In this document: in pieces, positions 40,711-51,924 of the stretch | Position numbering within the stretch: the stretch's first letter is position 1 | Layout: every line of letters starts with the position of its first letter | NCBI GenBank assembly: GCA_963556195.1 | Contig: OY744521.1 | Span: 127,339,459 to 127,403,458, forward strand | Reading direction: 5' to 3' | Origin: Sepiola atlantica | Lineage: Eukaryota; Mollusca; Cephalopoda; Sepiida; Sepiolidae | DNA length: 64,000 nt | The notes under the pieces: generated by a model | The model's input: the letters and a program-made list of their open reading frames with translations, nothing else | Told to the model about the DNA's origin: nothing | The model's database searches: none | Position numbers and translations under genes: made by a program

Positions 40711-41919
40711 TTAATGTTGTAGAGTTAGGTTTAAATTCAACGTAAGCACCCTTTTCTGTCGCCGCTTGTACTGAAAAGATATTATTATTAAAAGAAGGTA
40801 TATATAAAGCGTTTTTAAGATGTTATTATGTATCCTTCCATTCGTATCAGTCATTTTAATAGAAGCATCCTCCCTTTTTAGCGCCAAATTATTGTATCGG
40901 CTTCCATCGGCTAGTTCAACAATATGGCGGGAGGAATCAAATTCTTTATCGAACTTGGACTCGTCGTTTAAAATATGGATTGTGGCCCCACAATCGACTA
41001 ATAAATCAAGATATGAAGAGTCACTAGCGTTATTAACAGAAAAAATATAAGAAGTGTTCTTATCTGATACGTGTTTTATCGCATTCCCTTCGGTGTTTGA
41101 GTGTCTATCTTGCGTTTTTCTGCAAAAATTTGTGTCATGTGTTCGTGTTTTGCAGTTTTTGCACCAGCGTGCGGGTTTTCTACAATTTTCGGATTTATGT
41201 CCATATCGCCCGCATAAGAAGCATGATCCATTGAATTCGTTTTTGTTATATTTATTTGGTCTGGAAATTGTTGCTGATTGGCTGTTATATTTCTTTTCTC
41301 TCATACTCATTACTGCGTTCGCGCTTTCACCTAGGGGTTTTTCAGTTTCTTCGAAGTTTCTTAGAGCAGTTTTAAAGTTCTGAAAAGGTGTATCTCTCTG
41401 TGTTATTACCGTGGTGAATGTCTTATATCCACTCAGTAATCTCTTTGTAATCATTCCGATCAGTAATCCATCGCTTATCGTTTCTCCAGCATTTTTTAGG
41501 AATGTGGCAGCATTTTCCGCTCTTATTACATAGTCTGTAATATTTTCATTTGACTTGTTTTGCAACGATGTTAATTCCGTGTACAATGAAATTATTCTTG
41601 GCTTTCCACGTGACAGATAATGTTCTCTTAGGATATTTAATGCTTTTCTGCCATCGTTATTCGCGTCTCGTATGATCAACGAAAGACTTCAGTCATCAAG
41701 GTATTGTACTAGTTCACCAAAAGCTTCAGCGTTCTTGTTTTGATTTATTTCAGCTTCGCTCCCTGCTGTAATGGTGCTGTACAGTTTTTGAGTCCGCATG
41801 TAGCCAAGGAACTTCACTTCCCATAATTCATACTTTCTTTCATCTCCCTGAAACATTAGTCTGTGGTTTGCATAGCTGGGCACATAACCTGTTAAGCTTT
41901 GAGAGGTAGAGCGTAACAT
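40711..41919 (-). pseudogene. Copia gag and protease
   Basis: Two frames separated by a stop/frameshift near 41685. The first gives ANHRLMFQGDERKYELWEVK, FLGYM (gag N-terminus). The second gives IISLYTELTSLQNKSNENIT (UBN2-type gag), the zinc knuckle CFLCGRYGHKSENCRKPARW, then protease LLVDCGATIHILND, where DSGA is usual and the second residue is Cys. That change sits next to the catalytic Asp, which is kept. Gag packages element RNA; the protease would mature the polyprotein. Confidence 0.85.
41875..41889 (-). promoter_or_regulatory. Primer-binding site, half-tRNA type
   Basis: GGTTATGTGCCCAGC on the minus strand starts at the base after the 5' LTR. It is complementary, with one mismatch, to the anticodon arm of initiator tRNA-Met (GCTGGGCCCATAACC). 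Drosophila copia is known to use a 5' half of that tRNA as primer, so the site fits this group. Confidence 0.75.
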
Positions 41920-42182
41920 CGTGGTAGACTATGAGTCACGAAGACATAGAAGAAAAGACAAGAATAGAATGGGGTAACAATAATATGTGCGTATTGCACA
42001 ACTTTTATTCTCGGACTGAAGATACAATTTTGAAAGAACAAATTTGGCGCCTAATTTTCATGTCACGTGATACCTCTGCAGCGCAGTAATTATCACGTAG
42101 TGCGGTGATCAGGTCGATGGCCTTATCACCATTTGGTTGAGGGGAACTATATTCACTGAATAATTCAGTTGCCAATCCAACA
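41890..42182 (-). repeat. 5' LTR of the copia element
   Basis: 293 bp, TGTTGGATTGGC... to ...AAGCTTAACA on the minus strand. It has a 12 bp insertion (around 42155-42166) relative to the 3' LTR. Confidence 0.93.
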
Positions 42183-42187
42183 GGGTG

Positions 42188-43122
42188 GAGTAAAGTAATT
42201 TAAGTAACCTAAAAAAATCTATAAGTTTTGTTGTTTAATAAAATCAATACTTTATATTAACATTCATTTATTAATTAATAAATTAGTTAATTAATAAATT
42301 AGTTAATTAATAAATACTGAAAATTTGATTAAGATTGGATAATTCTCTGATTTTTGGTAGATTTTCTTTTTTTTTTCAATCATTTGAAAAATTCAGTTTT
42401 TGCTTAAAAAACAAATAACTTTCACTTTCACTGTCCGTCCCTAAAGATAACTCCTTTCAGAAGATGATGACATCTGTTTCATCACTGACAACAACAATAG
42501 TTTCTATAGTAAAAGGTCTTTTTTTTATTAGTTGTTGAATCTCAAGTTGTGAACTCATTTCCGGTAAGAAAATTTATTTTGTTTATCTAATGCTTTTCCC
42601 TTTCTAGTTAAAGCTGAGCCTATATTGTAGAAGTGAAAGTTGAAAAAAGAAAAAAAACGCGCACACACGAAAAAAAAATCAAAAGTCCGACTCTCGAATT
42701 GTATTAACTATTCTTCAAAGCACGACTCTGGTCAATCGAGTAACCCGACACAAAACGTTACGTTATCATTTGTACTCTTCTTATTTCAACGAGAATTCGC
42801 CCATGCTAAACAATGGTCATAAGTGAACTCTTGTCCTCACACAGAAATAACTAGATTCTATTTTGTAATCGGGCCGCTCTGGGTCCAATCCCCGATGACC
42901 GACATATGGCGTGACCCTCTCTCTTTTACCTCGTGGACCTACATATATGCATACATTATCTGTGTCAAAACGATGAATGTCGTCTTCACCTGAGTCTCTC
43001 TGACTCACTATGACAAGAATGCAACAGAAATATAAGCTTTTCATGACCAAATGTCATCTAATCTAATCCATAGAGCTGATGTTGCAGACAAGAAAAATGG
43101 TCGAAAGTAAACTTAACGGATC
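42188..43122. other. Unassigned spacer
   Basis: AT-rich. A short tandem repeat ATTAATAAATTAGTTA occurs at 42268-42315. A 77-codon minus frame (43050-42820) has no recognised domain. Confidence 0.4.
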
Positions 43123-43678
43123 TGTAGCAGTTACATCTTGATGGACAATTTTTTTCTATTGTAGAGTGGGGAGTTAGTGTGAGTTGAAGGTCCAGATAAG
43201 AGATAGCCATTTTGTTGAATCGGCTGTGTCTGTATTTACCTGACTGAGCTGGCTTGAAAGAAAGAAGAAATTAGGGTCACCACATTCCAAATAAAATACC
43301 AACATTTTCTCTACAATTAAATCAAACTTTATTTAACAGTGTCATCAAACAGAACAGGAACATAGTAATATAAGAATATAAGGCGAGTTGGTTCAGCAGG
43401 CACATATTAGAGTAGAAATGTAATTGAGTCCAAGTCTTTTAACACGCCTCCCGTCGAAGTCCTGGTGAGAGGTGAATCACGTCTGTTCCCATTGGTGTCT
43501 TGACTGGAACTGAATCTGCACGCCCAAACTCAGGTTAAGCAGAAATTATTAAAAGCACGCACGTGCAGAAGTGTTCTATTGTCCATGCCGTTATGCACGT
43601 CTGGGCATGACAGTGCATATGCCAAGCCGCATGATAGATAAATACAATAGAATAGATTTTTATCACGTAACTGCTACA
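43123..43678 (-). mobile_element. Solo LTR candidate
   Basis: A 556 bp block with 12 bp inverted ends: TGTAGCAGTTAC and GTAACTGCTACA. A polyadenylation-like AATAAAG lies on the minus strand at ~43330, suggesting minus orientation. No 4-5 bp target duplication is visible (GGATC on the left, CTATG on the right). A DNA transposon derivative with 12 bp inverted repeats is the alternative. Confidence 0.55.
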
Positions 43679-44655
43679 CTATGTAAGCTTATGTTACTAC
43701 ATGGAGTCATTAATCTATTATCCAATGAAAACACTTTGTGTGGGATGTGCTTCCGCTGAACAACTTAGTTTTTTGTCGCTGGTCAACCAAGGTAGTTGGA
43801 CTTGAGATATCAACCCAAGTGGATGTGAGGCGCACCCATTCAACTCACCACCTCAACCCTTTCCTAATATTTGACGTTAAATCTTTCATAACCTCTTTAG
43901 CAGCTTTCAGATAAAAAGTAACTCGAACCTGTTATTACAGGTTAGCTGTCCGATTGTCAACCAGTTTTGCTTGTTCAATATTTAGAATGCTTGAACTATT
44001 TCTTAACATTGAAGATTCACAAAAGGTAGGTAACATTGGTTCAAGTGATATATCACTTAACCATACCGAACACTCAATGCCTAAAAATGTTGTTTTGGGG
44101 TCCCTTTTTCATGCAATGAGGTTCATATATATTTATTGCATGACAAAATATTCTTTGAATTTGAATTGAGCTAAAATTCTTCTATCGATTTTCTGCAATT
44201 TATTGATCTTCCAACATGGAAGTAAATAGAACCATTAAAGAAAACAGATTTGACCAAGGTAGATAACTTCTATTCAAGGGATGTAAGTTCACCTACCAGA
44301 ATTTCCAAAGCATAAAATTTTTATTTTTGTACTCGTTTTTGTCTAATTACGGTCATATTATTTATCGCACAACAAAAGTTTTTGGTGCATACGTTGTTAT
44401 TAAAATTTCATCAGGGTGCTGATGTACACTGACTAACATGGGACAGTGACCGGGACCTGTAGAACACCAAAGGACTCAAACTTCAATAGACGAACATTGT
44501 CTTCAATATACATCATTAATAACAAAACATGCCTAAGGCAAAGGACAAATCTGATCATCATTGTATTTTTATTACCAAAAAGAAATGTTTGAGATTGTAA
44601 GTTTTTTGTTTAAATAAAATCGCAATGGACATCAATAAACTAAACGGCAGGATAG
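43679..44655. other. Unassigned AT-rich spacer
   Basis: No gene or known repeat recognised. Confidence 0.4.
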
Positions 44656-45032
44656 TTAATAAGCCAACTGCTTTTTATCAAGCACAAAATAAATGATGTA
44701 CATAAGCAGCCGTGACTCACGTGGCTTCCCTGGATGTTTGTCTATAACTGCTTGTACAAAACGAATCGTTTGTCTAATCAGGCACAATTCACATTGGTAT
44801 CCTGGATGTTTGAGATAGCCATCCCTCATCCTTTCCACCGGAGACACCGTACACAAGTCATTGATGCTTTGACTGGCATGGGTGGCAGTAATCACTGGGG
44901 GAAGTGAGCAATTCCTCTTTTGTATCAGCTCCACTACAACATTTGAACTCCACTCAAATTCTTCTTTCAATGTATGCAATTTAATGATCCAGTGTGAAAA
45001 TAAGATTCCCGAAGAGAATTTAGAAGAATAAA
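44656..45032 (-). CDS. Possible coding exon, unknown protein (A)
   Basis: The minus frame is open from a stop at ~45033 to the stop at 44656 (about 124 codons), with no in-frame ATG near its start. It is less AT-rich than its surroundings and of balanced composition: SLPPVITATHASQSIND, VERMRDGYLKHPGYQCELCL, IRQTIRFVQAVIDKHPGK. I recognise no family. It could be the last exon of a gene, a pseudogene exon, or part of an unknown mobile element, as its flank is duplicated next door. Confidence 0.35.
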
Positions 45033-46080
45033 CTTTACAAAGATTTTATACCGATATTTATCTTCTCCAGTTTTTTTGTTTGTTTGTTTGTTTGTTTTCT
45101 TTCTAGTGGGAGTTGCTACTTCCATTTAAGTTGTTGGAAGAATTACGTTTTTTTTTTGTATTTTGTAAATAGTTCATACAATGGACTGGGTTTTATTTTC
45201 AGTATCAGATTTGCACATCTTCAGTTGACCTCACAATTCACAGGTTCATTTAAAAGAACCCGGATTGGCTTCTTTTTATATATTAGTGTCAGATTTGAAC
45301 ATTATTTAAAAAGACAGGGAAAAATGTCTAAGATATGAAACTGGGAAAAGCAGCCAAGCTATCTTTTATTTCAGCCTTCAACATAAATACGTGTTTTGAT
45401 AAAACAATCATTTCTGTTGCCAATCAATCTGATGGATAATAATGTAGCATAGCTTCAATCTCCACAATGCATTCACTTTGTCACCAAAATCAGCTGGTCG
45501 AATTTCTGTAGATGTGGTGGTGTGATGGCAACCGAGGTTTCCATCTTTCCCTCTCACCTGATAGCTGCAACTATGTACAGTATCAAAAAAAAATGCTCCA
45601 ACAACAGTGTTGCTCAAATGGCTCATGCCTTTTGATGTTTTGTTCAACAAATATTTCTGTGAATTTGTGAATTCCTCTAAAATTCTTCTTTCGATTTATG
45701 CAATTTAATCATCATCATCGGTTTAACATGCTGACATGTGTTGGACTACATTATCCAACATGAAAATAAAACTCCCAAAAAGAATCTGGAAGAATAAACT
45801 TACAATCTTTTAGATTTACAGAAAATATTGCACTAATATTTATCTCTTCCAGTTTGGAGTATTTTTTCTTTTTACTCACAGTTGATGCTTCGGTTTAAAT
45901 TTTCTGAAGAAATGCGTTTTTTTTGTACTTTGTAAATAGTTCATACAATGGATTGGGATTTTATTTTTCAGTATCGGATTTGTATATCTTAAGTTTACTT
46001 CACAATCCACAGGTTCATTCAAAAGAATCCGAATTGGCTTCAGTGCCAGATTTGAACATTATTTAAAATTATTTTTAAAG
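44960..46080. repeat. Diverged tandem duplication (~370-420 bp copies)
   Basis: 44960-45330 and 45655-46080 align over their length: ATTCTTCTTTCxATxTATGC, AGAATxTxGAAGAATAAACT, TTTGTAAATAGTTCATACAA, TGGAxTGGGxTTTTATTTTC and CCAGATTTGAACATTATTTA. The second copy has a 50 bp insertion of LINE 3' sequence (CATCATCATCGGTTTAACAT). Confidence 0.8.
45408..45690 (-). CDS. Possible coding exon, unknown protein (B)
   Basis: An ~80-codon open frame with balanced composition: KGMSHLSNTVVGAFFFDTVH, SCSYQVRGKDGNLGCHHTT, IRPADFGDKVNALWRLKLCY. No known domain. It sits in the same place relative to a duplicated flank as exon A, but the two proteins do not resemble each other. Confidence 0.3.
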
Positions 46081-46890
46081 ATAGGAAATCTTTTGGCTTT
46101 GAAGATTGATGTTGATTTTGTAGAAATTAATCAAATTGAATTTAAAGAAAAAAAATTGAGAATTAAATTTTATTTTTCATTTGTAATTTTTTATGTAAAG
46201 TTTTACTTTGTTATTTAAAATTAAATTGTAATTTTCTCAGCGGTTTCGTTTTTGGATTAAAATACTTAAATTGTTGGTTAAATTTTTTTTACCATTTTTA
46301 GTTGATGAAAAAAACAACCAGAAGTCAATTTGTACCCAAAATAAAAAGTGAGTTATTCCTACTTTTTAAAATCTTTGTTTTTTATTCATTTCTTTTTCAA
46401 TTTCCACATTCCTTATTTTTTTCTGTTGTCTTCTTCATTTTTGAAAATCTTTGTAACGTTTTTTAAAGAACATAAAAAAACCCTCATTTTTTCCATTTTT
46501 CAATTCTGTTTCTCCAGCATTTTTCTATTTTTAAATTCTTAAAAAATAAGAAACATTTCAGTCTGAAACAAACTCAGTTTAATTTTTTAGAAATTGTAAA
46601 AAACATTTTTTTCTGAACTAGAAGTCTATATATGTCAAACTAAGTTCATTAAAAAAAAATCGTTTTTTTTAATTAATTTTTTTATCAATCTAAATTGTTC
46701 ATTTTTTCTCAACTACTTACTTAATAAAGTACAACCCTGCAAAATCCTGCAAATATGAAATTCATAGTAAAATTTGCAAACATTATTTTATTCTAATTTC
46801 TTGTTTGTTAGATGTAATAAACAAAAAATAATAATAATAAAATGGTTCTGATAATTTTTTGTTGTTATAATGTTACATTCTTGACTAAAT
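46081..46890. other. Very T/A-rich spacer
   Basis: No gene recognised; long T-runs. A 64-codon frame at 46348 is low complexity. Confidence 0.45.
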
Positions 46891-46892
46891 AT

Positions 46893-47038
46893 TGGATGGC
46901 ATGGTGGCTAAGTGGTTAACTATGTGAACTGAGGACCTATGTGTGCCGGGTTCAAATCCAGCTCATTTCACAGAAACACTTTCATCAAAACCCACACCTG
47001 ACTTTGTGTCTAACCTCCTGAAGAGGAGGTAAATAAAA
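46893..47038 (+). mobile_element. tRNA-derived SINE
   Basis: GGCATGGTGGCTAAGTGGTT holds a pol III A box (TGGCTAAGTGG) and CCGGGTTCAAATCCAGC the B box (GGTTCAAATCC), ~45 bases apart. Then comes the tail CCACACCTGACTTTGTGTCT, AACC, the hairpin CTCCTGAAGAGGAG and GTAAATAAAATA. The tail is the same module as in the U2-headed SINE at 29.92 kb. Length ~145 bp. Confidence 0.88.
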
Positions 47039-48045
47039 TACAGGGGCAACTATACTTTTAGAATTCTAGTGTAGATCAATTTAAGAGGTATGAAGCATTT
47101 GATTGGTTAGTTTAATCATTTAACCCAGAACAGATTTGAAGTACAAATCATCTGTTGCTGAATATACTTTAGTAAGGGCACATATGTAATATTAAGTTGG
47201 GATAGATAGGAACACTCATACAAGTGGGGATAATCCAGCTAGAAACGACTCATAGTTAAAGAAAATGGATCCATAAGATAATGAAGTCTATTTTGAGATG
47301 AACTGGTCATCATCATCTCCCTCTTGATATCTTAAGATGTTCCAGTTAATTGTCCGAAAGAAGTATCCAGACAACAGCTTCAACTTTGGACAATGACAAC
47401 AAGAAGCGAACAATATATACCCCCATCAAGAGTATATAACAATAACAGCAAAACAAAGATGAAGAAATTTATCTATCTATCTTCTTCTTCTGTATATATA
47501 AAAGTCAATGTTTGTTTGTGTGTTATAGAAATAGATATGTGAACAGTGAGAACATTCAAATAAGTTTCAATAAGGGTTAAATTTTTCACAGAATCTAAAG
47601 ACACCATTGAAATTTTCCTTTGATTCCATCTGGGGTCACTAGAGGCAATTATCGGTTAGATTCATAAAATAACTGAAATATATTAGAACATAAAGAAACG
47701 AAATTCATTTTTTTTCAATAGATTTTCTTTGTTTAATAAAACAAAAATAAAATTAATAAAGTATATCTTGGTGAAAGAAGGTTTAAACATTTAAATAATT
47801 ATTTTTATTGGTATTTTTAAGATTTAAAATAATTCGAATTTGTTTCAATTCGTTATTTTACAGCTATCTATCAACAAGTAATTTTTTAAAGAAAACACCA
47901 CCACACTCAGTTTTTTTTTATTACTTGACCTCATATTAAAACTGTTATTTTTTAATCTTTCTTTCGAGGCAAAAATTGTAAATATGACTATATTTGAAAT
48001 TATTTCTGACCAGCAATATCACTCCACTAGTTAATAATAAAAATG
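47039..48045. other. Unassigned AT-rich spacer
   Basis: No gene recognised. 47470-47530 (CTTCTTCTGTATATATAAAA, GTCAATGTTTG) looks like a repeat end but I cannot name it. Confidence 0.35.
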
Positions 48046-48049
48046 AAAC

Positions 48050-48175
48050 TCGTTGCACACCTCTCAACTTAGGATGACCCCCAAAACTTACACCCTAATT
48101 CTCAGTAGCCCCTTACATCTACAGCGGCGGCCTGCCTTGTTTGGGGTGAACTATGATAAAAAAAATTAAACTCCT
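48050..48175 (+). mobile_element. Jockey-like LINE 3' end
   Basis: CACCCTAATTCTCAGTAGCC, CCTTACATCTACAGCGGC and TGCCTTGTTTGGGGTGAACT followed by an A-rich tail match the 3' end of the minus-strand LINE at 13921-14015. Confidence 0.85.
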
Positions 48176-48884
48176 GAAATTCCTTATTTTATTTGAAATG
48201 CATTTCAATCAATCACAATTGGTAATTATTTTTCTCTTATTTAATTACCTTTTGTCCTGATTGAAAAGAGCAGCCATTTTTTTGTTTTTGTTTTAATGAG
48301 AAAATGCCTAATGCTTATTGAGATGCCACGTCTGTATCCTGCTCAATAGAGAATCACTAATTTCCTGTCCTTAAACAATTAGTACTTTTGCTTGGAGACA
48401 ATGGATATAAGAGAGACTGGCGAACGATGGAGAAGAAAAGGTTGCTTATTTGTTACAACAGCAGCAGCAGCAGTCATAGTCCCTAAAACATTGGCTGCTC
48501 CATTCTTCTGTAAAACTAATCAATCTTTCCTTTGATGTCTGTTTTATTTTATGACCTGTTGTTAGTTATAAACATCTTTATTACCTTCCATTTTGTCTTG
48601 GTCAACAGCCAACCAGTCAACCAAGTGAGGACCACATAGATTTCATGGCCAGAAGACAAGAAGAAATAACATAGAAAAAAAGAAAAGAAAAATAATCTTG
48701 ACTTATTAATTTAAAATTAAAGTTGTACACGAAAAGGTTATAAGAATGTATTTACTGTTTTTTTGTTTGATTATTAACTGAAAACTGATAGTTGAAACAA
48801 TAAAATCAGACAAGACATTTTCTAGAAGGTTCATTTGTAGAATAGGGCCTGTTGAAATAGCTCTCCTATTTCTAGTACTTACAT
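48176..48884. other. Unassigned AT-rich spacer
   Basis: Only a short (CAG)n, 48462-48476, is noted. Confidence 0.4.
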
Positions 48885-49755
48885 GTGAAACAATGGATGG
48901 TCTACTTGCTTAGTTAAAGACTTGGAGGAATGCTATGGAAAGTAAAGGTCTGAGAGTGAATGTTACATAGACCAAAGTGATGATCAGTGGTTGTAGCTTC
49001 TAAAAAGAGAAAGTTCCCCTACTCAATTTCTGGAAAGTGAGTCAGATGCAATTCAATTTTTTTGTGATACTTGTAAGCATTGGATACACAAGAAGGGTGG
49101 TGCAATTACTACTAGGTTGAGAAAAGATAACCAATTTATGTGCAATAAGTGTAAGACAATAGAGATGGGTGAGAAGTCAAATGTGGAGAAAGTATATCTG
49201 GATGGCAAAGCTATTGAGGTTGTGTAAAAGTTTTGTTACCTTGGTGATACCATTGGAGCACAGAATGGAGTAGGTGCTAGTGTGATTGCAAGAGTTAGGA
49301 GTGGATGGACTAAGTTCGGGAACTTCTTCCATTATGAATCAGCAGAACATTACCATTGTAGACCAAGGGAAGAGTCTGTTAGGCATGTGTACACAGTGTA
49401 ATGATGTATGGAAGTGAAACCTAGCCAGTGAGGGTTGAGATCATCCGTTGCATAGAAAGAAATGATATGACAATGATACGATCTGAACAGTATAGGGAGA
49501 TGTGTGCAGAACAGGAGACTTTGATGATATGGCCAGATTGAAACAATGGATGAGAGTTCTTGGGTTAGTAGATGTAGAATAGTTAAGGTAGCAGGGTCAG
49601 TTGGCAGGGGAAGGAAAACATGGGAGGAAGTTATAAGAATGAACTTGAGAGAAAGAGGAATGAATGAAGAACTACCCAGAGATAGGTGAGTTTGGAAGTT
49701 AATTTATGAAAGCCGTCCAACACATGCCCGCATTTAAAACAGATGTTAAACCGAA
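48885..49755 (+). mobile_element. RTE/Proto-like LINE 3' half, degenerate
   Basis: Broken frames read SLRVNVT (after KLxxCYGK), then CDTCKHWIHKKGGAITTRL and CNKCKT (a Cys/His cluster), SNVEKVYLDGKAIEVV, FCYLGDTIGAQNGVGASVIA and MYGSET-type text, ending RRGDWQ...DESSWVSRCRI. This is the same protein as at 51590-50980 on the other strand. The 3' end is GTTAAACCGAATATGA at ~49755. Confidence 0.8.
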
Positions 49756-50164
49756 TATGACTTGGTTTATGCTCGGTTGGATAGAATTAATTTTTGATCT
49801 TGTATTGTATCTTTAGTCGTGAAATAAAATTTTAATTTATTTTTTTAAATCTTGAAAATGTCATTTTAATTAAAAGTTCTTTTTTGGATTGTAGTCTCAC
49901 AGTTAAGCAGTAATAAATACACTCACAATTCAATGTTGGAAATTAACTGTTTTTCTGAATAAATATATACCCGCTATTTATAGTCCTTTCGGACTAGTTC
50001 ATTCTGTCAGAGATGGGGTGTTTATATCTTCACACCTCCCCCTTTTGAAATTTCACTTACTTCGGAAGTCATCTTTTTTCTATTTATTTACTCATGAATA
50101 AATACTTATCAAGGCTACAAACCACTTAAGGATAAGAGTTAATAAGATGGATAGATTATCAGGT
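49756..50164. other. Unassigned AT-rich spacer
   Basis: Nothing recognised. Confidence 0.4.
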
Positions 50165-50655
50165 GAATCATCATCATCAGATTCGGTTTAACGTTCATTT
50201 TACATGCTGGCATGTGTTGGAAAGTTTTTAGAAAATTGACTCCAAAGCTTACCTACCCCTGACAAAGTCTTTATTTATCTCTCTTTCTCTCAAATCCATT
50301 TGTATCACTTCCTCCCATATTTTCCTTGGCCTTCCCCTGTGAACAGACACTGCTACCTCCACTGTTTTACATCTACTAACCAAGGAACTCTCATCCATTC
50401 TTTCACTGCGGCCATATCATCAAAGTCTACTCTTCTGCACACATCTCTCTATACTGTCAAGATTTAATCTTCCTCTGATCTCACAGATCTGAGCCTGTCT
50501 TTAAGAGTTGCATTACACATCCATCATATAATTTTCATATCATTTCTCTCCATGCAACACATGTCATCAATCCTGATTGGCCAGGTTTCACTTCCATATA
50601 TCACCACACTGCATACACATGTCTGATAGACGCTTCCCTTGGTCAATAGTGGTAC
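50165..50655 (-). mobile_element. RTE/Proto-like LINE 3' end (copy B)
   Basis: Starts at the 3' end (plus-strand ATCATCATCATCAGATTCGG, TTTAACG) and runs to a break near 50655. The text CATTCTTTCACTGCGGCCAT corresponds to the GHSERMD-type C-terminus. It lies head to tail with the next copy. Confidence 0.8.
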
Positions 50656-51870
50656 CCTGAACTAGAAATTGACTTTCAAACTAATCTATCTCTAGTCAGG
50701 GCTTTATTTACCCCTCTTTCTCTCAAGTCCACTCTTATGTGAACTGATTCTGCTACCTCAATTGTTCTACATCTACTAACCCAGGAACTCTCATCCATTC
50801 TTTAAATGCATACATGCCGTCAAAGTCTACTGTTCTGCATGCATCTACCATGACTGTCCATTTTTAATCTTCCTGTGAGCTCATCAGATCTAAGCCTGTC
50901 CTTAAGACTCACATTACACATCCATCGTATTATTCTCACATCATTTCTCTCCATGCAATGCATGTCCTCAACCCTCACTGTCAGGTTTCACTTCCATACA
51001 TCATCACACTGAGTACACGTGCTTGATAGACTCTTCCCTTGGTTGACAGTGGTAATGCTTTGCTGGTTAGTAATGGCAAAAGTTCCCTGAACTTACTCCA
51101 TCCACTCATAAGTCTAGCTATCACACTAGCAACTGCTCCACCCTGTGTCTCAATGGTATCAACAAGGTATAAAAATTTCTGAACAACCTCAATAACTTCA
51201 CCATCCACAGATATTTTCTCCATATCTGAGTTTGCATTCGTTACATTTACACTTCTTGTACATAAACTAGTTTTCCTCTCTCAACCTACCTGTAATTCCA
51301 CTGCACCACTTATGTATCCAATATTTACAAGTACCACAAAAAATAGAGTTGCATCCGACTCCCTTACCACAAACTGAGCATGGAAACTTTCCTCTTTCCG
51401 GAGAAATTCCCACACTACAACCACTGATCAACACTTTTGACTTGGTGACATTTACTCTCATGTCTTTACTTTCTATAGCATCCATCCAAGTTTTGAACTT
51501 GACAAGTAAATTTTCCATTGTTTCATGGGTAAATACTAAATCATCACTATACATCCTCTCTTCTGAACAACCTGTGTGGAACTCCATGGACTATTAATAT
51601 TAAAGCTTTCAGTAAATGTACTGTTCATTCTAACATGACTTTGAACATTTCTGTACATAGCTTAAAAAACATTTGCCCCTAGTTTACGCAATGTCCACCA
51701 GACATCTCTTGGCACTCTCTCAAAAGCTTTCTCCAGATCCACAAAAGCAAAATACAGGTTCTTCTTACTACAGAACTTCTCTTGCATTTGTCTCAAGATA
51801 AATATAGTACTAGTGGTACTATGCCCAGGCATAAAACCAAATTTAATAATGCTGAATATTATGAGAGGAT
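50656..51870 (-). mobile_element. RTE/Proto-like LINE (copy A), RT and Cys/His region
   Basis: On the minus strand: FGFMPGHSTTSTIFILRQMQ and YFAFVDLEKAFERVPRDVWW (motif A with catalytic Asp, ~51870-51700), a deleted motif B, then MYSDDLVFTHETMENLLVKF (51550, YADD as YSDD), RVNVTKSKVLISGCS, the Cys/His block FPCSVCGKGVGCNSIFCGTC, KYWIHKWCSG (51400-51300), and EVVQKFLYLVDTIETQGGAV...MMYGSET (51180-50980). Frameshifts separate these parts. The Cys/His block resembles a PHD-like finger. Confidence 0.85.
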
Positions 51871-51924
51871 TAAAAATAATAGAGTTAATAAAATTTGATG
51901 ATTTATGAGGACAGTTTATGACAA

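Larger units (their letters stand above)
37510..42182 (-). mobile_element. Ty1/copia LTR retrotransposon, near full length
   Basis: The 4673 bp element lies on the minus strand: 5' LTR 41890-42182, gag, protease, integrase, RT, RNase H, 3' LTR 37510-37790. Integrase before RT is the copia order. LTR ends are TGTT...AACA. A 5 bp target duplication GGGTG flanks it (37505-37509 and 42183-42187). LTRs differ by about five substitutions and one 12 bp insertion. At least six stops or frameshifts break the polyprotein, so it is no longer autonomous. Confidence 0.95.

Noticed and set aside
42855..42900. tRNA-like B box (GGGTCCAATCCCCG)
   Set aside because: No matching A box or acceptor stem upstream.
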